Part shown: piece by piece, positions 19,901 to 33,502 of the stretch | Position numbering within the stretch: position 1 is the stretch's first letter | Layout: each line of letters begins with the position of its first letter | Origin: Oasisia sp. SBJ-2009 | Taxonomy: Eukaryota > Annelida > Polychaeta > Sabellida > Siboglinidae | DNA length: 64,000 nucleotides | Direction of reading: 5' to 3' | Assembly (NCBI GenBank): GCA_964017155.1 | Contig: OZ024856.1 | Location: 41,594,535-41,658,534 of the forward strand | Position numbers and translations under genes: made by a program | Notes under the pieces: generated by a model | Told to the model about the DNA's origin: nothing | Databases searched by the model: none | Seen by the model: the letters and a program-made list of their open reading frames with translations, nothing else

Positions 19901-22622
19901 AGAGTGCCAACACTTGAACGGAACTTCTGTCGTTGAGTGTATGTGGTATTGCGAAGTTCAGTAGTACGAATGTTAAATTAGATACTGCCCAAACCTATAT
20001 TTGCATAGGCATAGGTGGAAAGCTTGAGACATTGACAACTCATCGAAGGATGGTATGCGACATATACAGTGGACTCTGAATGAGAACAAGAATATACATT
20101 TCGTGCCATTTCCGACAAGAATTAGGCACTTGTGTATCACGCAAACCCACATCAATTGCTACTATATTAAAAAAGTCATTACTAACGGCGCTGGTAGTGT
20201 AGTGGTTAGCACATCCAACTGGCAAGCCGACTGCTCAGGTTTAATACGCGCGGACACAGCAGGCCTGGCATATTTGGTATAATAATCAATGGGCATAGAC
20301 TAACATTGTTGAATATAATCGGTGCTATACACCACGCACATTGACATGCATCGTACATAAAAAGTACCCGAATGTCGCACAGACTGCTGCACGATAATAA
20401 AACTGTAGTCCTATGTGTGTACCATATTATAAAGTACGCTAGCGCAAGTGCAGACATAGAAGAAAAGAAGGAGAAGAAGATGAAAGAAAGCCCCCCCCCC
20501 GTTTGCCTAGATCAACGGCGCCGCCATCTTGTAATCTGACGCCGCCAGAAACGAAAATGGCGCGTCTGCCGTATTATCGTGACGTCACTGTATTGTTGTG
20601 GCGCGTCTTCCGGTTTGCCGCCATTACTGTAGCGCGCAGCCGAATGCTGGCGAGATATGCCAATATCTTTAGTGTAATTTCCACCGCATCGCTGTGTGAT
20701 TTGCGCCATTGACGCCGGTGCGGTGAAGGAATGTGGGCATGTGGTAGAATTGAGGCTGCTGGTTTCAATTTTGTTAGAGACCTGCCCATTTTAACGCTCT
20801 TTTATTGTTTTTTTCTCAGGTGTCTGTGCCCGGTGAAGATACAGCGACACATGGTCGACGACTTCTGGCAGCATTACTGCCCGACCAGGCCTGATGATGT
20901 GAAGACTGACGACGGGGAACAGTCACTCGACAGTGGGTGAAGCCTTGTTTTTATCGAGTTATTGTATTCATATAACGTGTTGAGGTAGATGATAATGTCG
21001 GCCGATCACCGGGAGAATCAAATATAGCTTGATATATACATTATGTATAATAACAACTGCGAGTGGACATTAGTTTTAATGTTACAGTTGTCACAAAGGC
21101 GAGAAAACAAACGAAACGTTTTACTTAGACGAGTGTTCTAGCTAGTTTTCACACTATGCGATTGATCAGAACTGATATAAAAAGAAGAAGGTTTAGACTT
21201 CGAATGGTTTCATCGTAACCACTCCAGGTGGTGCTTTTGGGGTCTAGCGATGTCTGTCAGTTTTATGCGTTTCATCGAATGTGCTCTGCTTGTATTAAGA
21301 AGTAAATTGGCTGGATCAAGTGCAAAACATACAACTATGCCAGTACTAGGTGCACAATGACACATCACCTTGTGAGCGAGCTTTTGTTGTACACAGACAG
21401 ACAACTTGGCTACATTAATTATTATATTCCAAAATAAGAAATGTCAAAATATGATGCTAAAATAAGGCCCATTAAACGAAACTTGTATAAGGGGCCGAGA
21501 TCGCACCGCGGAAACTATCTTAACATTGGTATGCATAAGCACCATTCGCGCGAATGTCCCACACATTCTCGCACGCAAACATTCACCCACTCAATACAGT
21601 TGGTTCTTTGCCCGTCATTACACCAATCACAACACACTGATCTCGACTGGAAACAGTGTGCTTAGGAAGCAGCATGCAAAGGCAAAGGCAACTGTAGGCC
21701 AGGCGCTTTGTTGTTGTGTAAATCACGAGTACACAAGTAGGAACACAATTGATTTGTCTTCCTTCTGAAACAAGTGTGGAGGTCATTCGATGTTTTGAGA
21801 CCAATATTGATTGCAATCACACATTACTCGGCACGCATATTTGTATCTAGGTAGTGGCGGAGACCGGCTTCATATCTTGAGACATTGCCATGGTATCAAT
21901 AGCACATGTTGCTACAGTGATACATGCCAACAGGCCAGGGCTTTGGCCATGCCATGAGCGGTATGCCGGCAAACAGGTAACAGCAAAAGCTAGACATAAC
22001 AGTCATGACGAAGTGCCATACGAAAACAAAAAAGTTCTTCCAAACTACTCAGGCAACTACGAGATGATATACTAGACTTGCGTTGGGTGCACCACTTCTC
22101 TTGCGTCGTGTTATGAGAGGTTTTTGTCGCTCATACTTCGGAATCAAATCGGACGACCTGGAACGAAACAGCAGACATTTGGCAAGTTCAATATGAAAAC
22201 GAAAGCACAAAGCAACTAACAGGCAATGGTCGCATCATATAATCATTGGTATTGAGCTACACAAACAGTACGCCCTACAAATAGCATCACATTGCAGTGT
22301 AATGTAGTTTATGCGAACGAACGTCTTGTATCACCCCGCCTCACACATTTCGACGACGTGTATTTTCTTTAACAACAGGTAGGCCTAGAGTTTTTCTTTC
22401 ATTGCGTTGCGTACAAGCATTTCGTGTATTTACAAACAGTTTCGAATGGCATGTAATGCTTCAGATATATACTTGCGCAGCCTGCATACAGCACTCGTGG
22501 CATCGCCGTTAAGACGTTTTAGAGTTCCACATCGACGAGAGTAGTCCGTACTCCAATCAATACCGTATATAGACGACTGAGGGGTGTATAGTCACATTTC
22601 AAGCGACAGTTTCTCTGAGAGT
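19901..22622 (+). repeat. Array unit 7
   Basis: 2,722 bp. A distinctive type shared only with unit 12: CTTGTAATCTGAC, GTATTATCGTGACG, GCCAATATC, GGTGCGGTGAAGG, TTACTGCCCGACC and GTGTTCTAGC. The TGC in TTACTGCCCGACC replaces a TGA found in other units, which opens a frame across the candidate exon. Confidence 0.97.
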
Positions 22623-25343
22623 AGAGTGCCAACACTTGGACGGAACTTCTGTCGTTGAGTGTATGTGGTATTGCGAAGTTCAGTAGTACGAATGTTAAAT
22701 TAGATACTGCCCAAACCTATATTTGCATAGGCATAGGTGGAAAGCTTGACACATTGACAACTCATCGAAGGATGGTATGCGACATATACAGTGGACTCTG
22801 AATGAGAACAAGAATATACATTTCGTGCCATTTCCGACAAGAATTAGGCACTTGTGTATCACGCAAACCCACATCAATTGCTACTATATTAAAAAAGTCA
22901 TTACTAACGGCGCTGGTAGTGTAGTGGTTAGCACATCCAACTGGCAAGCCGACTGCTCAGGTTTAATACGCGCGGACACAGCAGGCCTGGCATATTTGGT
23001 ATAACAATCAATGGGCATAGACTAACATTGTTGAATATAATCGGTGCTATACACCACGCGCACATTGACATGCATCGTACATAAAAAGTACCCGAATGTC
23101 GCACAGACCTCTGCCCGATAATAAAACTGTAGTCCTATGTGTGTACCATATTAGAAAGTACGCTAGCGCAAGTGCAGACATAGAAAAGAAGGAGAAGAAG
23201 ATGAAAGAAAGCCCCCCCCCCCGTTTGCCTAGATCAACGGCGCCGCCATCTTGAAATCTGACGCCGCCAGAAACTAAAATGGCGCGTCTGCCGTATTGTA
23301 GTGACGTCACTGTATTGTTGTGGCGCGTCTTCCGGTTTGCCGCCATTACTGTAGCGCGCAGCCGAATGCTGGCGAGATATGCCAATTTCTTTAGTGTAAT
23401 TTCCACCGCATCGCTGTGTGATTTGCGCCATTGACGCCGGTGGGGTGAAGGAATGTGGGCATGTGGTAGAATTGAGTCTGCTGGTTTCAATTTTGTTAGA
23501 GACCTGCCCATTGTAACGCTCTTTTATTTTTTTTTCTCAGGTGTCTGGGCCCGGTGAAGATACAGCGACACATGGTCGACGACTTCTGGCAGCATTACTG
23601 ACCGACCAGGCCTGATGATGTGAAGACTGACGACGGGGAACAGTCATTCGACAGTGGGTGAAGCCTTGTTTTTATCGAGTTATTGTATTCATATAACGTG
23701 TTGAGGTAGATGATAATGTCGGCCGATCACCGGGAGAATCAAATATAGCTTGATATATACATTATGTATAATAACAACTGCGAGTGGACATTAGTTTAAA
23801 TGTTACAGTTGTCACAAAGGCGAGAAAACAAACGAAACGTTTTACTTAGACGAGTGATCTAGCTAGTTTTCACACTATGCGATTGATCAGAACTGATATA
23901 AAAAGAAGAAGGTTTAGACTTCGAATGGTTTCATCGTAACCACTCCAGGTGGTGCTTTTTGGGTCTAGCGATGTCTGTCAGTTTTATGCGTTTCATCGAA
24001 TGTGCTCTGCTTGTATTAAGAAGTAAATTGGCTGGATCAAGTGCAAAACATACAACTATGCCAGTACTAGGTGCACAATGACACATCACCTTGTGAGCGA
24101 GCTTTTGTTGTACACAGACAGACAACTTGGCTACATTAATTATTATATTCCAAAATAAGAAATGTCAAAATATGATGCTAAAATAAGGCCCATTAAACGA
24201 AACTTGTATAAGGGGCCGAGATCGCACCGCGGAAACTATCTTAACATTGGTATGCATAAGCACCATTCGCGCGAATGTCCCACACATTCTCGCACGCAAA
24301 CATTCACCCACTCAATACAGTTGGTTCTTTGCCCGTCATTACACCAATCACAACACACTGATCTCGACTGGAAACAGTGTGCTTAGGAAGCAGCATGCAA
24401 AGGCAAAGGCAACTGTAGGTCAGGCGCTTTGTTGTTGTGTAAATCACGAGTACACAAGTAGGAACACAATTGATTTGTCTTCCTTCTGAAACAAGTGTGG
24501 AGGTCATTCGATGTTTTGAGACCAATATTGATTGCAATCACACATTACTCGGCACGCATATTTGTATCTAGGTAGTGGCGGAGACCGGCTTCATATCTTG
24601 AGACATTGCCATGGAATCAATAGCACATGTTGCTACAGTGATACATGCCAACAGGCCAGGGCTTTGGCCATGCCATGAGCGGTATGCCGGCAAACAGGTA
24701 ACAGCAAAAGCTAGACATAACAGTCATGACGAAGTGCCATACGAAAACACAAAAGTTCTTCCAAACTACTCAGGCAACTACGAGATGATATACTAGACTT
24801 GCGTGGGGTGCACCACTTCTCTCGCGTCGTGTTATGAGAGGTTTTTGTCGCTCATACTTCGGAATCAAATCGGGCGACCTGGAACGAAACAGCAGACATT
24901 TGGCAAGTTCAATATGAAAACGAAAGCACAAAGCAACTAACAGGCAATGGTCGCATCATATAATCATTGGTATTGAGCTACACAAACAGTACGCCCTACA
25001 AATAGCATCACATTGCAGTGTAATGTAGTTTATGCGAACGAACGTCTTGTATCACCCCGCCTCACACATTTCGACGACGTGTATTTTCTTTAACAACAGG
25101 TAGGCCTAGAGTTTTTCTTTCATTGCGTTGCGTACAAGCATTTCGTGTATTCACAAACAGTTTCGAATGGCATGTAATGCTTCAGATATATACTTGCGCA
25201 GCCTGCATACAGCACTCGTGGCATCGCCGTTAAGACGTTTTAGAGTTCCACATCGACGAGAGTAGTCCGTACTCCAATCAATACCGTATATAGACGACTG
25301 AGGGGTGTATAGTCACATTTCAAGCGACAGTTTCTCTGAGAGT
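22623..25343 (+). repeat. Array unit 8
   Basis: 2,721 bp. Rare variants shared only with unit 13 include ACCACGCGCACATTG, GACCTCTGCCCGAT, GAAACTAAAATGG, GAGTCTGCTGG and GTGTCTGGGCCC. Confidence 0.97.
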
Positions 25344-28063
25344 AGAGTGCCAACACTTGAACGGAACTTCTGTCGTTGAGTGTATGTGGTATTGCGAAGT
25401 TCAGTAGTACGAATGTTAAATTAGATACTGCCCAAACCTATATTTGCATAGGCATAGGTGGAAAGCTTGAGACATTGACAACTCATCGAAGGATGGTATG
25501 CGACATATACAGTGGACTCTGAATGAGAACAAGAATATACATTTTGTGCCATTTCCGACAAGAATTAGGCACTTGTGTATCACGCAAACCCACATCAATT
25601 GCTACTATATTAAAAAAGTCATTACTAACGGCGCTGGTAGTGTAGTGGTTAGCACATCCAACTGGCAAGCCGACTGCTCAGGTTTAATACGCGCGGACAC
25701 AGCAGGCCTGGCATATTTGGTTTAACAATCAATGGGCATAGACTAACATTGTTGAATATAATCGGTGCTATACACCACGCACATTGACATGCATCGTACA
25801 TAAAAAGTACCCGAATGTCGCACAGACCGCTGCACGATAATAAAACTGTAGTCCTATGTGTGTACCATATTAGAAAGTACGCTAGCGCAAGTGCAGACAT
25901 AGAAAAGAAGGAGAAGAAGATGAAAGAAAGCCCCCCCCCCCCGTTTGCCTAGATCAACGGCGCCGCCATCTTGAAATCTGACGCCGCTAGAAACGAGAAT
26001 GGCGCGTCTGCCGTATTGTAGTGACGTCACTGTATTGTTGTGGCGCGTCTTCCGGTTTGCCGCCATTACTGTAGCGCGCAGCCGAATGCTGGCGAGATAT
26101 GCCAATTTCTTTAGTGTAATTTCCACCGCATCGCTGTGTGATTTGCGCCATTGACGCCGGTGGGTGAAGGAATGTGGGCATGTGGTAGAATTGAGCCTGC
26201 TGGTTTCAATTTTGTTAGAGACCTGCCCATTGTAACGCTCTTTTATTGTTTTTTTCTCAGGTGTCTGTGCCGGGTGAAGATACAGCGACACATGGTCGAC
26301 GACTTCTGGCAGCATTACTGACCGACCAGGCCTGATGATGTGAAGACTGACGACGGGGAACAGTCATTCGACAGTGGGTGAAGCCTTGTTTTTATCGAGT
26401 TATTGTATTCATATAACGTGTTGAGGTAGATGATAATGTCGGCCGATCACCGGGAGAATCAAATATAGCTTGATATATACATTATGTATAATAACAACTG
26501 CGAGTGGACATTAGTTTAAATGTTACAGTTGTCACAAAGGCGAGAAAACAAACGAAACGTTTTACTTAGACGAGTGATCTAGCTAGTTTTCACACTATGC
26601 GATTGCTCAGAACTGATATAAAAAGAAGAAGGTTTAGACTTCGAATGGTTTCATCGTAACCACTCCAGGTGGTGCTTTTTGGGTCTAGCGATGTCTGTCA
26701 GTGTTATGCGTTTCATCGAATGTGCTCTGCTTGTATTAAGAAGTAAATTGGCTGGATCTAGTGCAAAACATACAACTATGCCATTACTAGGTGCACAATG
26801 ACACATCACCTTGTGAGCGAGCTTTTGTTGTACACAGACAGACAACTTGGCTACATTAATTATTATATTCCAAAATAAGAAATGTCAAAATATGATGCTA
26901 AAATAAGGCCCATTAAACGAAACTTGTATAAGGGGCCGAGATCGCACCGCGGAAACTATCTTAACATTGGTATGCATAAGCACCATTCGCGCGAATGTCC
27001 CACACATTCTCGCACGCAAACATTCACCCACTCAATACAGTTGGTTCTTTGCCCGTCATTACACCAATCACAACACACTGATCTCGACTGGAAACAGTGT
27101 GCTTAGGAAGCAGCATGCAAAGGCAAAGGCAACTGTAGGCCAGGCGCTTTGCTGTTGTGTAAATCACGAGTACACAAGTAGGAACACAATTGATTTGTCT
27201 TCCTTCTGAAACAAGTGTGGAGGTCATTCGATGTTTTGAGACCAATATTGATTGCAATCACACATTACTCGGCACGCATATTTGTATCTAGGTAGTGGCG
27301 GAGACCGGCTTCATATCTTGAGACATTGCCATGGAATCAATAGCACATGTTGCTACAGTGATACATGCCAACAGGCCAGGGCTTTGGCCATGCCATGAGC
27401 GGTATGCCGGCAAACAGGTAACAGCAAAAGCTAGACATAACAGTCATGACGAAGTGCCATACGAAAACACAAAAGTTCTTCCAAACTACTCAGGCAACTA
27501 CGAGATGATATACTAGACTTGCGTGGGGTGCACCACTTCTCTCGCGTCGTGTTATGAGAGGTTTTTGTCGCTCATACTTCGGAATCAAATCGGGCGACCT
27601 GGAACGAAACAGCAGACATTTGGCAAGTTCAATATGAAAACGAAAGCACAAAGCAACTAACAGGCAATGGTCGCATCATATAATCATTGGTATTGAGCTA
27701 CACAAACAGTACGCCCTACAAATAGCATCACATTGCAGTGTAAGGTAGTTTATGCGAACGAACGTCTTGTATCACCCCGCCTCACACATTTCGACGACGT
27801 GTATTTTCTTTAACAACAGGTAGGCCTAGAGTTTTTCTTTCATTGCGTTGCGTACAAGCATTTCGTGTATTCACAAACAGTTTCGAATGGCATGTAATGC
27901 TTCAGATATATACTTGCGCAGCCTGCATACAGCACTCGTGGCATCGCCGTTAAGACGTTTTAGAGTTCCACATCGACGAGAGTAGTCCGTACTCCAATCA
28001 ATACCGTATATAGACGACTGAGGGGTGTATAGTCACATTTCAAGCGACAGTTTCTCTGAGAGT
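25344..28063 (+). repeat. Array unit 9
   Basis: 2,720 bp. Shares ATTTTGTGCC, TTTGGTTTAACAA and CCGCTAGAAACGAG with units 14-18. Its CAGTGTTATGCG and GATCTAGTGC recur in units 15-16, and GTGTAAGGTAG in units 16-17. The first occurrence of the type that dominates the right half. Confidence 0.97.
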
Positions 28064-30783
28064 AGAGTGCCAACACTTGAACGGAACTTCTGTCGTTGAG
28101 TGTATGTGGTATTGCGAAGTTCAGTAGTACGAATGTTAAATTAGATACTGCCCAAACCTATATTTGCATAGGCATAGGTGGAAAGCTTGAGACATTGACA
28201 ACTCATCGAAGGATGGTATGCGACATATACAGTGGACTCTGAATGAGAACAAGAATAAACATTTCGTGCCATTTCCGACAAGAATTAGGCACTTGTGTAT
28301 CACGCAAACCCACACCAATTGCTACTATATTAAAAAAGTCATTACTAACGGCGCTGGTAGTGTAGTGGTTAGCACATCCAACTGGCAAGCCGACTGCTCA
28401 GGTTTAATACGCGCGGACACAGCAGGCCTGGCATATTTGGTATAACAATCAATGGGCGTAGACTAACATTGTTGAATATAATCGGTGCTATACACCACGC
28501 ACATTGACATGCATCGTACATAAAAAGTACCCGAATGTCGCACAGACTGCTGCACGATAATAAAACTGTAGTCCTATGTGTGTACCATATTAGAAAGTAC
28601 GCTAGCGCAAGTGCAGACATAGAAAAGAAGGAGAAGAAGATGAAAGAAAGCCCCCCCCCCCGTTTGCTTAGATCAACGGCGCCGCCATCTTGAAATCTGA
28701 CGCCGCCAGAAACGAAAATGGCGCGTCTGCCGTATTGTAGTGACGTCACTGTATTGTTGTGGCGCGTCTTCCGGTTTGCCGCCATTACTGTAGCGCGCAG
28801 CCGAATGCTGGCGAGATATGCCAATTTCTTTAGTGTAATTTCCACCGCATCGCTGTGTGATTTGCGCCATTGACGCCGGTGGGGTGAAGGAATGTGGGCA
28901 TGTGGTAGAATTGAGCCTGCTGGTTTCAATTTTGTTAGAGACCTGCCCATTGTAACGCTCTTTTATTGTTTTTTTCTCAGGTGTCTGTGCCCGGTGAAGA
29001 TACAGCGACACATGGTCGACGACTTCTGGCAGCATTACTGACCGACCAGGCCTGATGATGTGAAGACTGACGACGGGGAACAGTCATTCGACAGTGGGTG
29101 AAGCCTTGTTTTTATCGAGTTATTGTATTCATATAACGTGTTGAGGTAGATGATAATGTAGGCCGATCACCGGGAGAATCAAATATAGCTTGATATATAC
29201 ATTATGTATAATAACAACTGCGAGTGGACATTAGTTTTAATGTTACAGTTGTCACAAAGGCGAGAAAACAAGCGAAACGTTTTACTTAGACGAGTGATCT
29301 AGCTAGTTTTCACACTATGCGATTGCTCAGAACTGATATAAAAAGAAGAAGGTTTAGACTTCGAATGGTTTCATCGTAACCACTCCAGGTGGTGCTTTTT
29401 GGGTCTAGCGATGTCTGTCAGTTTTATGCGTTTCATCGAATGTGCTCTGCTTGTATTAAGAAGTAAATTGGCTGGATCAAGTGCAAAACATACAACTATG
29501 CCAGTACTAGGTGCACAATGACACATCACCTTGTGAGCGAGCTTTTGTTGTACACAGACAGACAACTTGGCTACATTAATTATTATATTCCAAAATAAGA
29601 AATGTCAAAATATGAAGCTAAAATAAGGCCCATTAAACGAAACTTGTATAAGGGGCCGAGATCGCACCGCGGAAACTATCTTAACATTGGTATGCATAAG
29701 CACCATTCGCGCGAATGTCCCACACATTCTCGCACGCAAACATTCACCCACTCAATACAGTTGGCTCTTTGCCCGTCATTACACCAATCACAACACACTG
29801 ATCTCGACTGGAAACAGTGTGCTTAGGAAGCAGCATGCAAAGGCAAAGGCAACTGTAGGCCAGGCGCTTTGTTGTTGTGTAAATCATGAGTACACAAGTA
29901 GGAACACAATTGATTTGTCTTCCTTCTGAAACAAGTGTGGAGGTCATTCGATGTTTTGAGACCAATATTGATTGCAATCACACATTACTCGGCACGCATA
30001 TTTGTATCTAGGTAGTGGCGGAGACCGGCTTCATATCTTGAGACATTGCCATGGAATCAATAGCACATGTTGCTACAGTGATACATGCCAACAGGCCAGG
30101 GCTTTGGCCAGGCCATGAGCGGTATGCCGGCAAACAGGTAACAGCAAAAGCTAGACGTAACAGTCATGACGAAGTGCCATACGAAAACACAAAAGTTCTT
30201 CCAAACTACTCAGGCAACTACGAGATGATATACTAGACTTGCGTTGGGTGCACCACTTCTCTCGCGTCGTGTTATGAGAGGTTTTTGTCGCTCATACTTC
30301 GGAATCAAATCGGACGACCTGGAACGAAACGGCAGACATTTGGCAAGTTCAATATGAAAACGAAAGCACAAAGCAACTAACAGGCAATGGTCGCATCATA
30401 TAATCATTGGTATTGAGCTACACAAACAGTACGCCCTACAAATAGCATCACATTGCAGTGTAATGTAGTTTATGCGAACGAACGTCTTGTATAACCCCGC
30501 CTCACACATTTCGACGACGTGTATTTTCTTTAACAACAGGTAGGCCTAGAGTTTTTCTTTCATTGCGTTGCGTACAAGTATTTCGTGTATTCACAAACAG
30601 TTTCGAATGGCATGTAATGCTTCAGATATATACTTGCGCAGCCTGCATACAGCACTCGTGGCATCGCCGTTAAGACGTTTTAGAGTTCCACATCGACGAG
30701 AGTAGTCCGTACTCCAATCAATACCGTATATAGACGACTGAGGGGTGTATAGTCACATTTCAAGCGACAGTTTCTCTGAGAGT
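28064..30783 (+). repeat. Array unit 10
   Basis: 2,720 bp, closely matching unit 6 (AAGAATAAACATTT, ATGAAGCTAAAA, AAATCATGAGTAC). Private changes include GCCAGGCCATG and AGACGTAAC. Confidence 0.97.
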
Positions 30784-33502
30784 AGAGTGCCAACACTTGG
30801 ACGGAACTTCTGTCGTTGAGTGTATGTGGTATTGCGAAGTTCAGTAGTACGAATGTTAAATTAGATACTGCCCAAACCTATATTTGCATAGGCATAGGTG
30901 GAAAGCTTGAGACATTGACAACTCATCGAAGGATGGTATGCGACATATACAGTGGACTCTGAATGAGAACAAGAATATACATTTCGTGCCATTTCCGACA
31001 AGAATTAGGCACTTGTGTATCACGCAAACCCACATCAATTGCTACTATATTAAAAAAGTCATTACTAACGGCGCTGGTAGTGTAGTGGTTAGCACATCCA
31101 ACTGGCAAGCCGACTGCTCAGGTTTAATACGCGCGGACACAGCAGGCCTGGCATATTTGGTATAACAATCAATGGGCATAGACTAACATTGTTGAATATA
31201 ATCGGTGCTATACACCACGCACATTGACATGCATCGTACATAAAAAGTACCCGAATGTCGCACAGACCGCTGCACGATAACAAAACTGTAGTCGTATGTG
31301 TGTACCATATTAGAAAGTACGCTAGCGCAAGTGCAGACATAGAAAAGAAGGAGAAGAAGATGAAAGAAAGGCCCCCCCCCGTTTGCCTAGATCAACGGCG
31401 CCGCCATCTTGAAATCTGACGCCGCCAGAAACGAAAATGGCGCGTCTGCCGTATTGTAGTGACGTCACTGTATTGTTGTGGCGCGTCTTCCGGTTTGCCG
31501 CCATTACTGTAGCGCGCAGCCGAATGCTGGCGAGATATGCCAATTTCTTTAGTGTAATTTCCACCGCATCGCTGTGTGATTTGCGCCATTGACGCCGGTG
31601 GGGTGAAGGAATGTGGGCATATGGTAGAATTGAGCCTGCTGGTTTCAATTTTGTTAGAGACCTGCCCATTGTAACGCTCTTTTATTGTTTTTTTCTCAGG
31701 TGTATGTGCCCGGTGAAGATACAGCGACACATGGTCGACGACTTCTGGCAGCATTACTGACCGACCAGGCCTGATGATGTGAAGACTGACGACGGGGAAC
31801 AGTCATTCGACAGTGGGTGAAGCCTTGTTTTTATCGAGTTATTGTATTCATATAACGTGTTGAGGTAGATGATAATGTAGGCCGATCACCGGGAGAATCA
31901 AATATAGCTTGATATATACATTATGTATAATAACAACTGCGAGTGGACATTAGTTTTAATGTTACAGTTGTCACAAAGGCGAGAAAACAAGCGAAACGTT
32001 TTACTTAGACGAGTGATCTAGCTAGTTTTCACACTATGCGATTGATCAGAACTGATATAAAAAGAAGAAGGTTTAGACTTCGAATGGGTTCATCGTAACC
32101 ACTCCAGGTGGTGCTTTTTGGGTCTAGCGATGTCTGTCAGTTTTATGCGTTTCATCGAATGTGCTCTGCTTGTATTAAGAAGTAAATTGGCTGGATCAAG
32201 TGCAAAACATACAACTATCCCAGTACTAGGTGCACAATGACACATCACCTTGTGAGCGAGCTTTTGTTGTACACAGACAGACAACTTGGCTACATTAATT
32301 ATTATATTCCAAAATAAGAAATGTCAAAATATGATGCTAAAATAAGGCCCATTAAACGAAACTTGTATAAGGGGCCGAGATCGCACCGCGGAAACTATCT
32401 TAACTTTGGTATGCATAAGCACCATTCGCGCGAATGTCCCACACATTCTCGCACGCAAACATTCACCCACTCAATACAGTTGGTTCTTTGCCCGTCATTA
32501 CACCAATCACAACACACTGATCTCGACTGGAAACAGTGTGCTTAGGAAGCAGCATGCAAAGGCAAAGGCAACTGTAGGCCAGGCGCTTTGTTGTTGTGTA
32601 AATCATGAGTACACAAGGAGGAACACAATTGATTTGTCTTCCTTCTGAAACAAGTGTGGAGGTCATTCGATGTTTTGAGACCAATATTGATTGCAATCAC
32701 ACATTACTCGGCACGCATATTTGTATCTAGGTAGTGGCGGAGACCGGCTTCATATCTTGAGACATTGCCATGGAATCAATAGCACATGTTGCTACAGTGA
32801 TACATGCCAACAGGCCAGGGCTTTGGCCATGCCATGAGCGGTATGCCGGCAAACAGGTAACAGCAAAAGCTAGACATAACAGTCATGACGAAGTGCCATA
32901 CGAAAACAAAAAAGTTCTTCCAAACTACTCAGGCAACTACGAGATGATATACTAGACTTGCGTTGGGTGCACCACTTCTCTCGCGTCGTGTTATGAGAGG
33001 TTTTTGTCGCTCATACTTCGGAATCAAATCGGACGACCTGGAACGAAACGGCAGACATTTGGCAAGTTCAATATGAAAACGAAAGCAGAAAGCAACTAAA
33101 AGGCAATGGTCGCATCATATAATCATTGGTATTGAGCTACACAAACAGTACGCCCTACAAATAGCATCACATTGCAGTGTAATGTAGTTTATGCGAACGA
33201 ACGTCTTGTATAACCCCGCCTCACACATTTCGACGACGTGTATTTTCTTTAACAACAGGTAGGCCTAGAGTTTTTCTTTCATTGCGTTGCGTACAAGCAT
33301 TTCGTGTATTCACAAACAGTTTCGAATGGCATGTAATGCTTCAGATATATACTTGCGCAGCCTGCATACAGCACTCGTGGCATCGCCGTTAAGACGTTTT
33401 AGAGTTCCACATCGACGAGAGTAGTCCGTACTCCAATCAGTACCGTATATAGACGACTGAGGGGTGTATAGTCACATTTCAAGCGACAGTTTCTCTGAGA
33501 GT
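30784..33502 (+). repeat. Array unit 11
   Basis: 2,719 bp mosaic. It shares AAATCATGAGTAC with units 6 and 10, AAACAAAAAAGTTC with unit 7, and its 3' end with unit 6. Private changes are ATAACAAAACTG, GTCGTATGTG, GGTGTATGTGCC and TTAACTTTGG. Confidence 0.97.
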
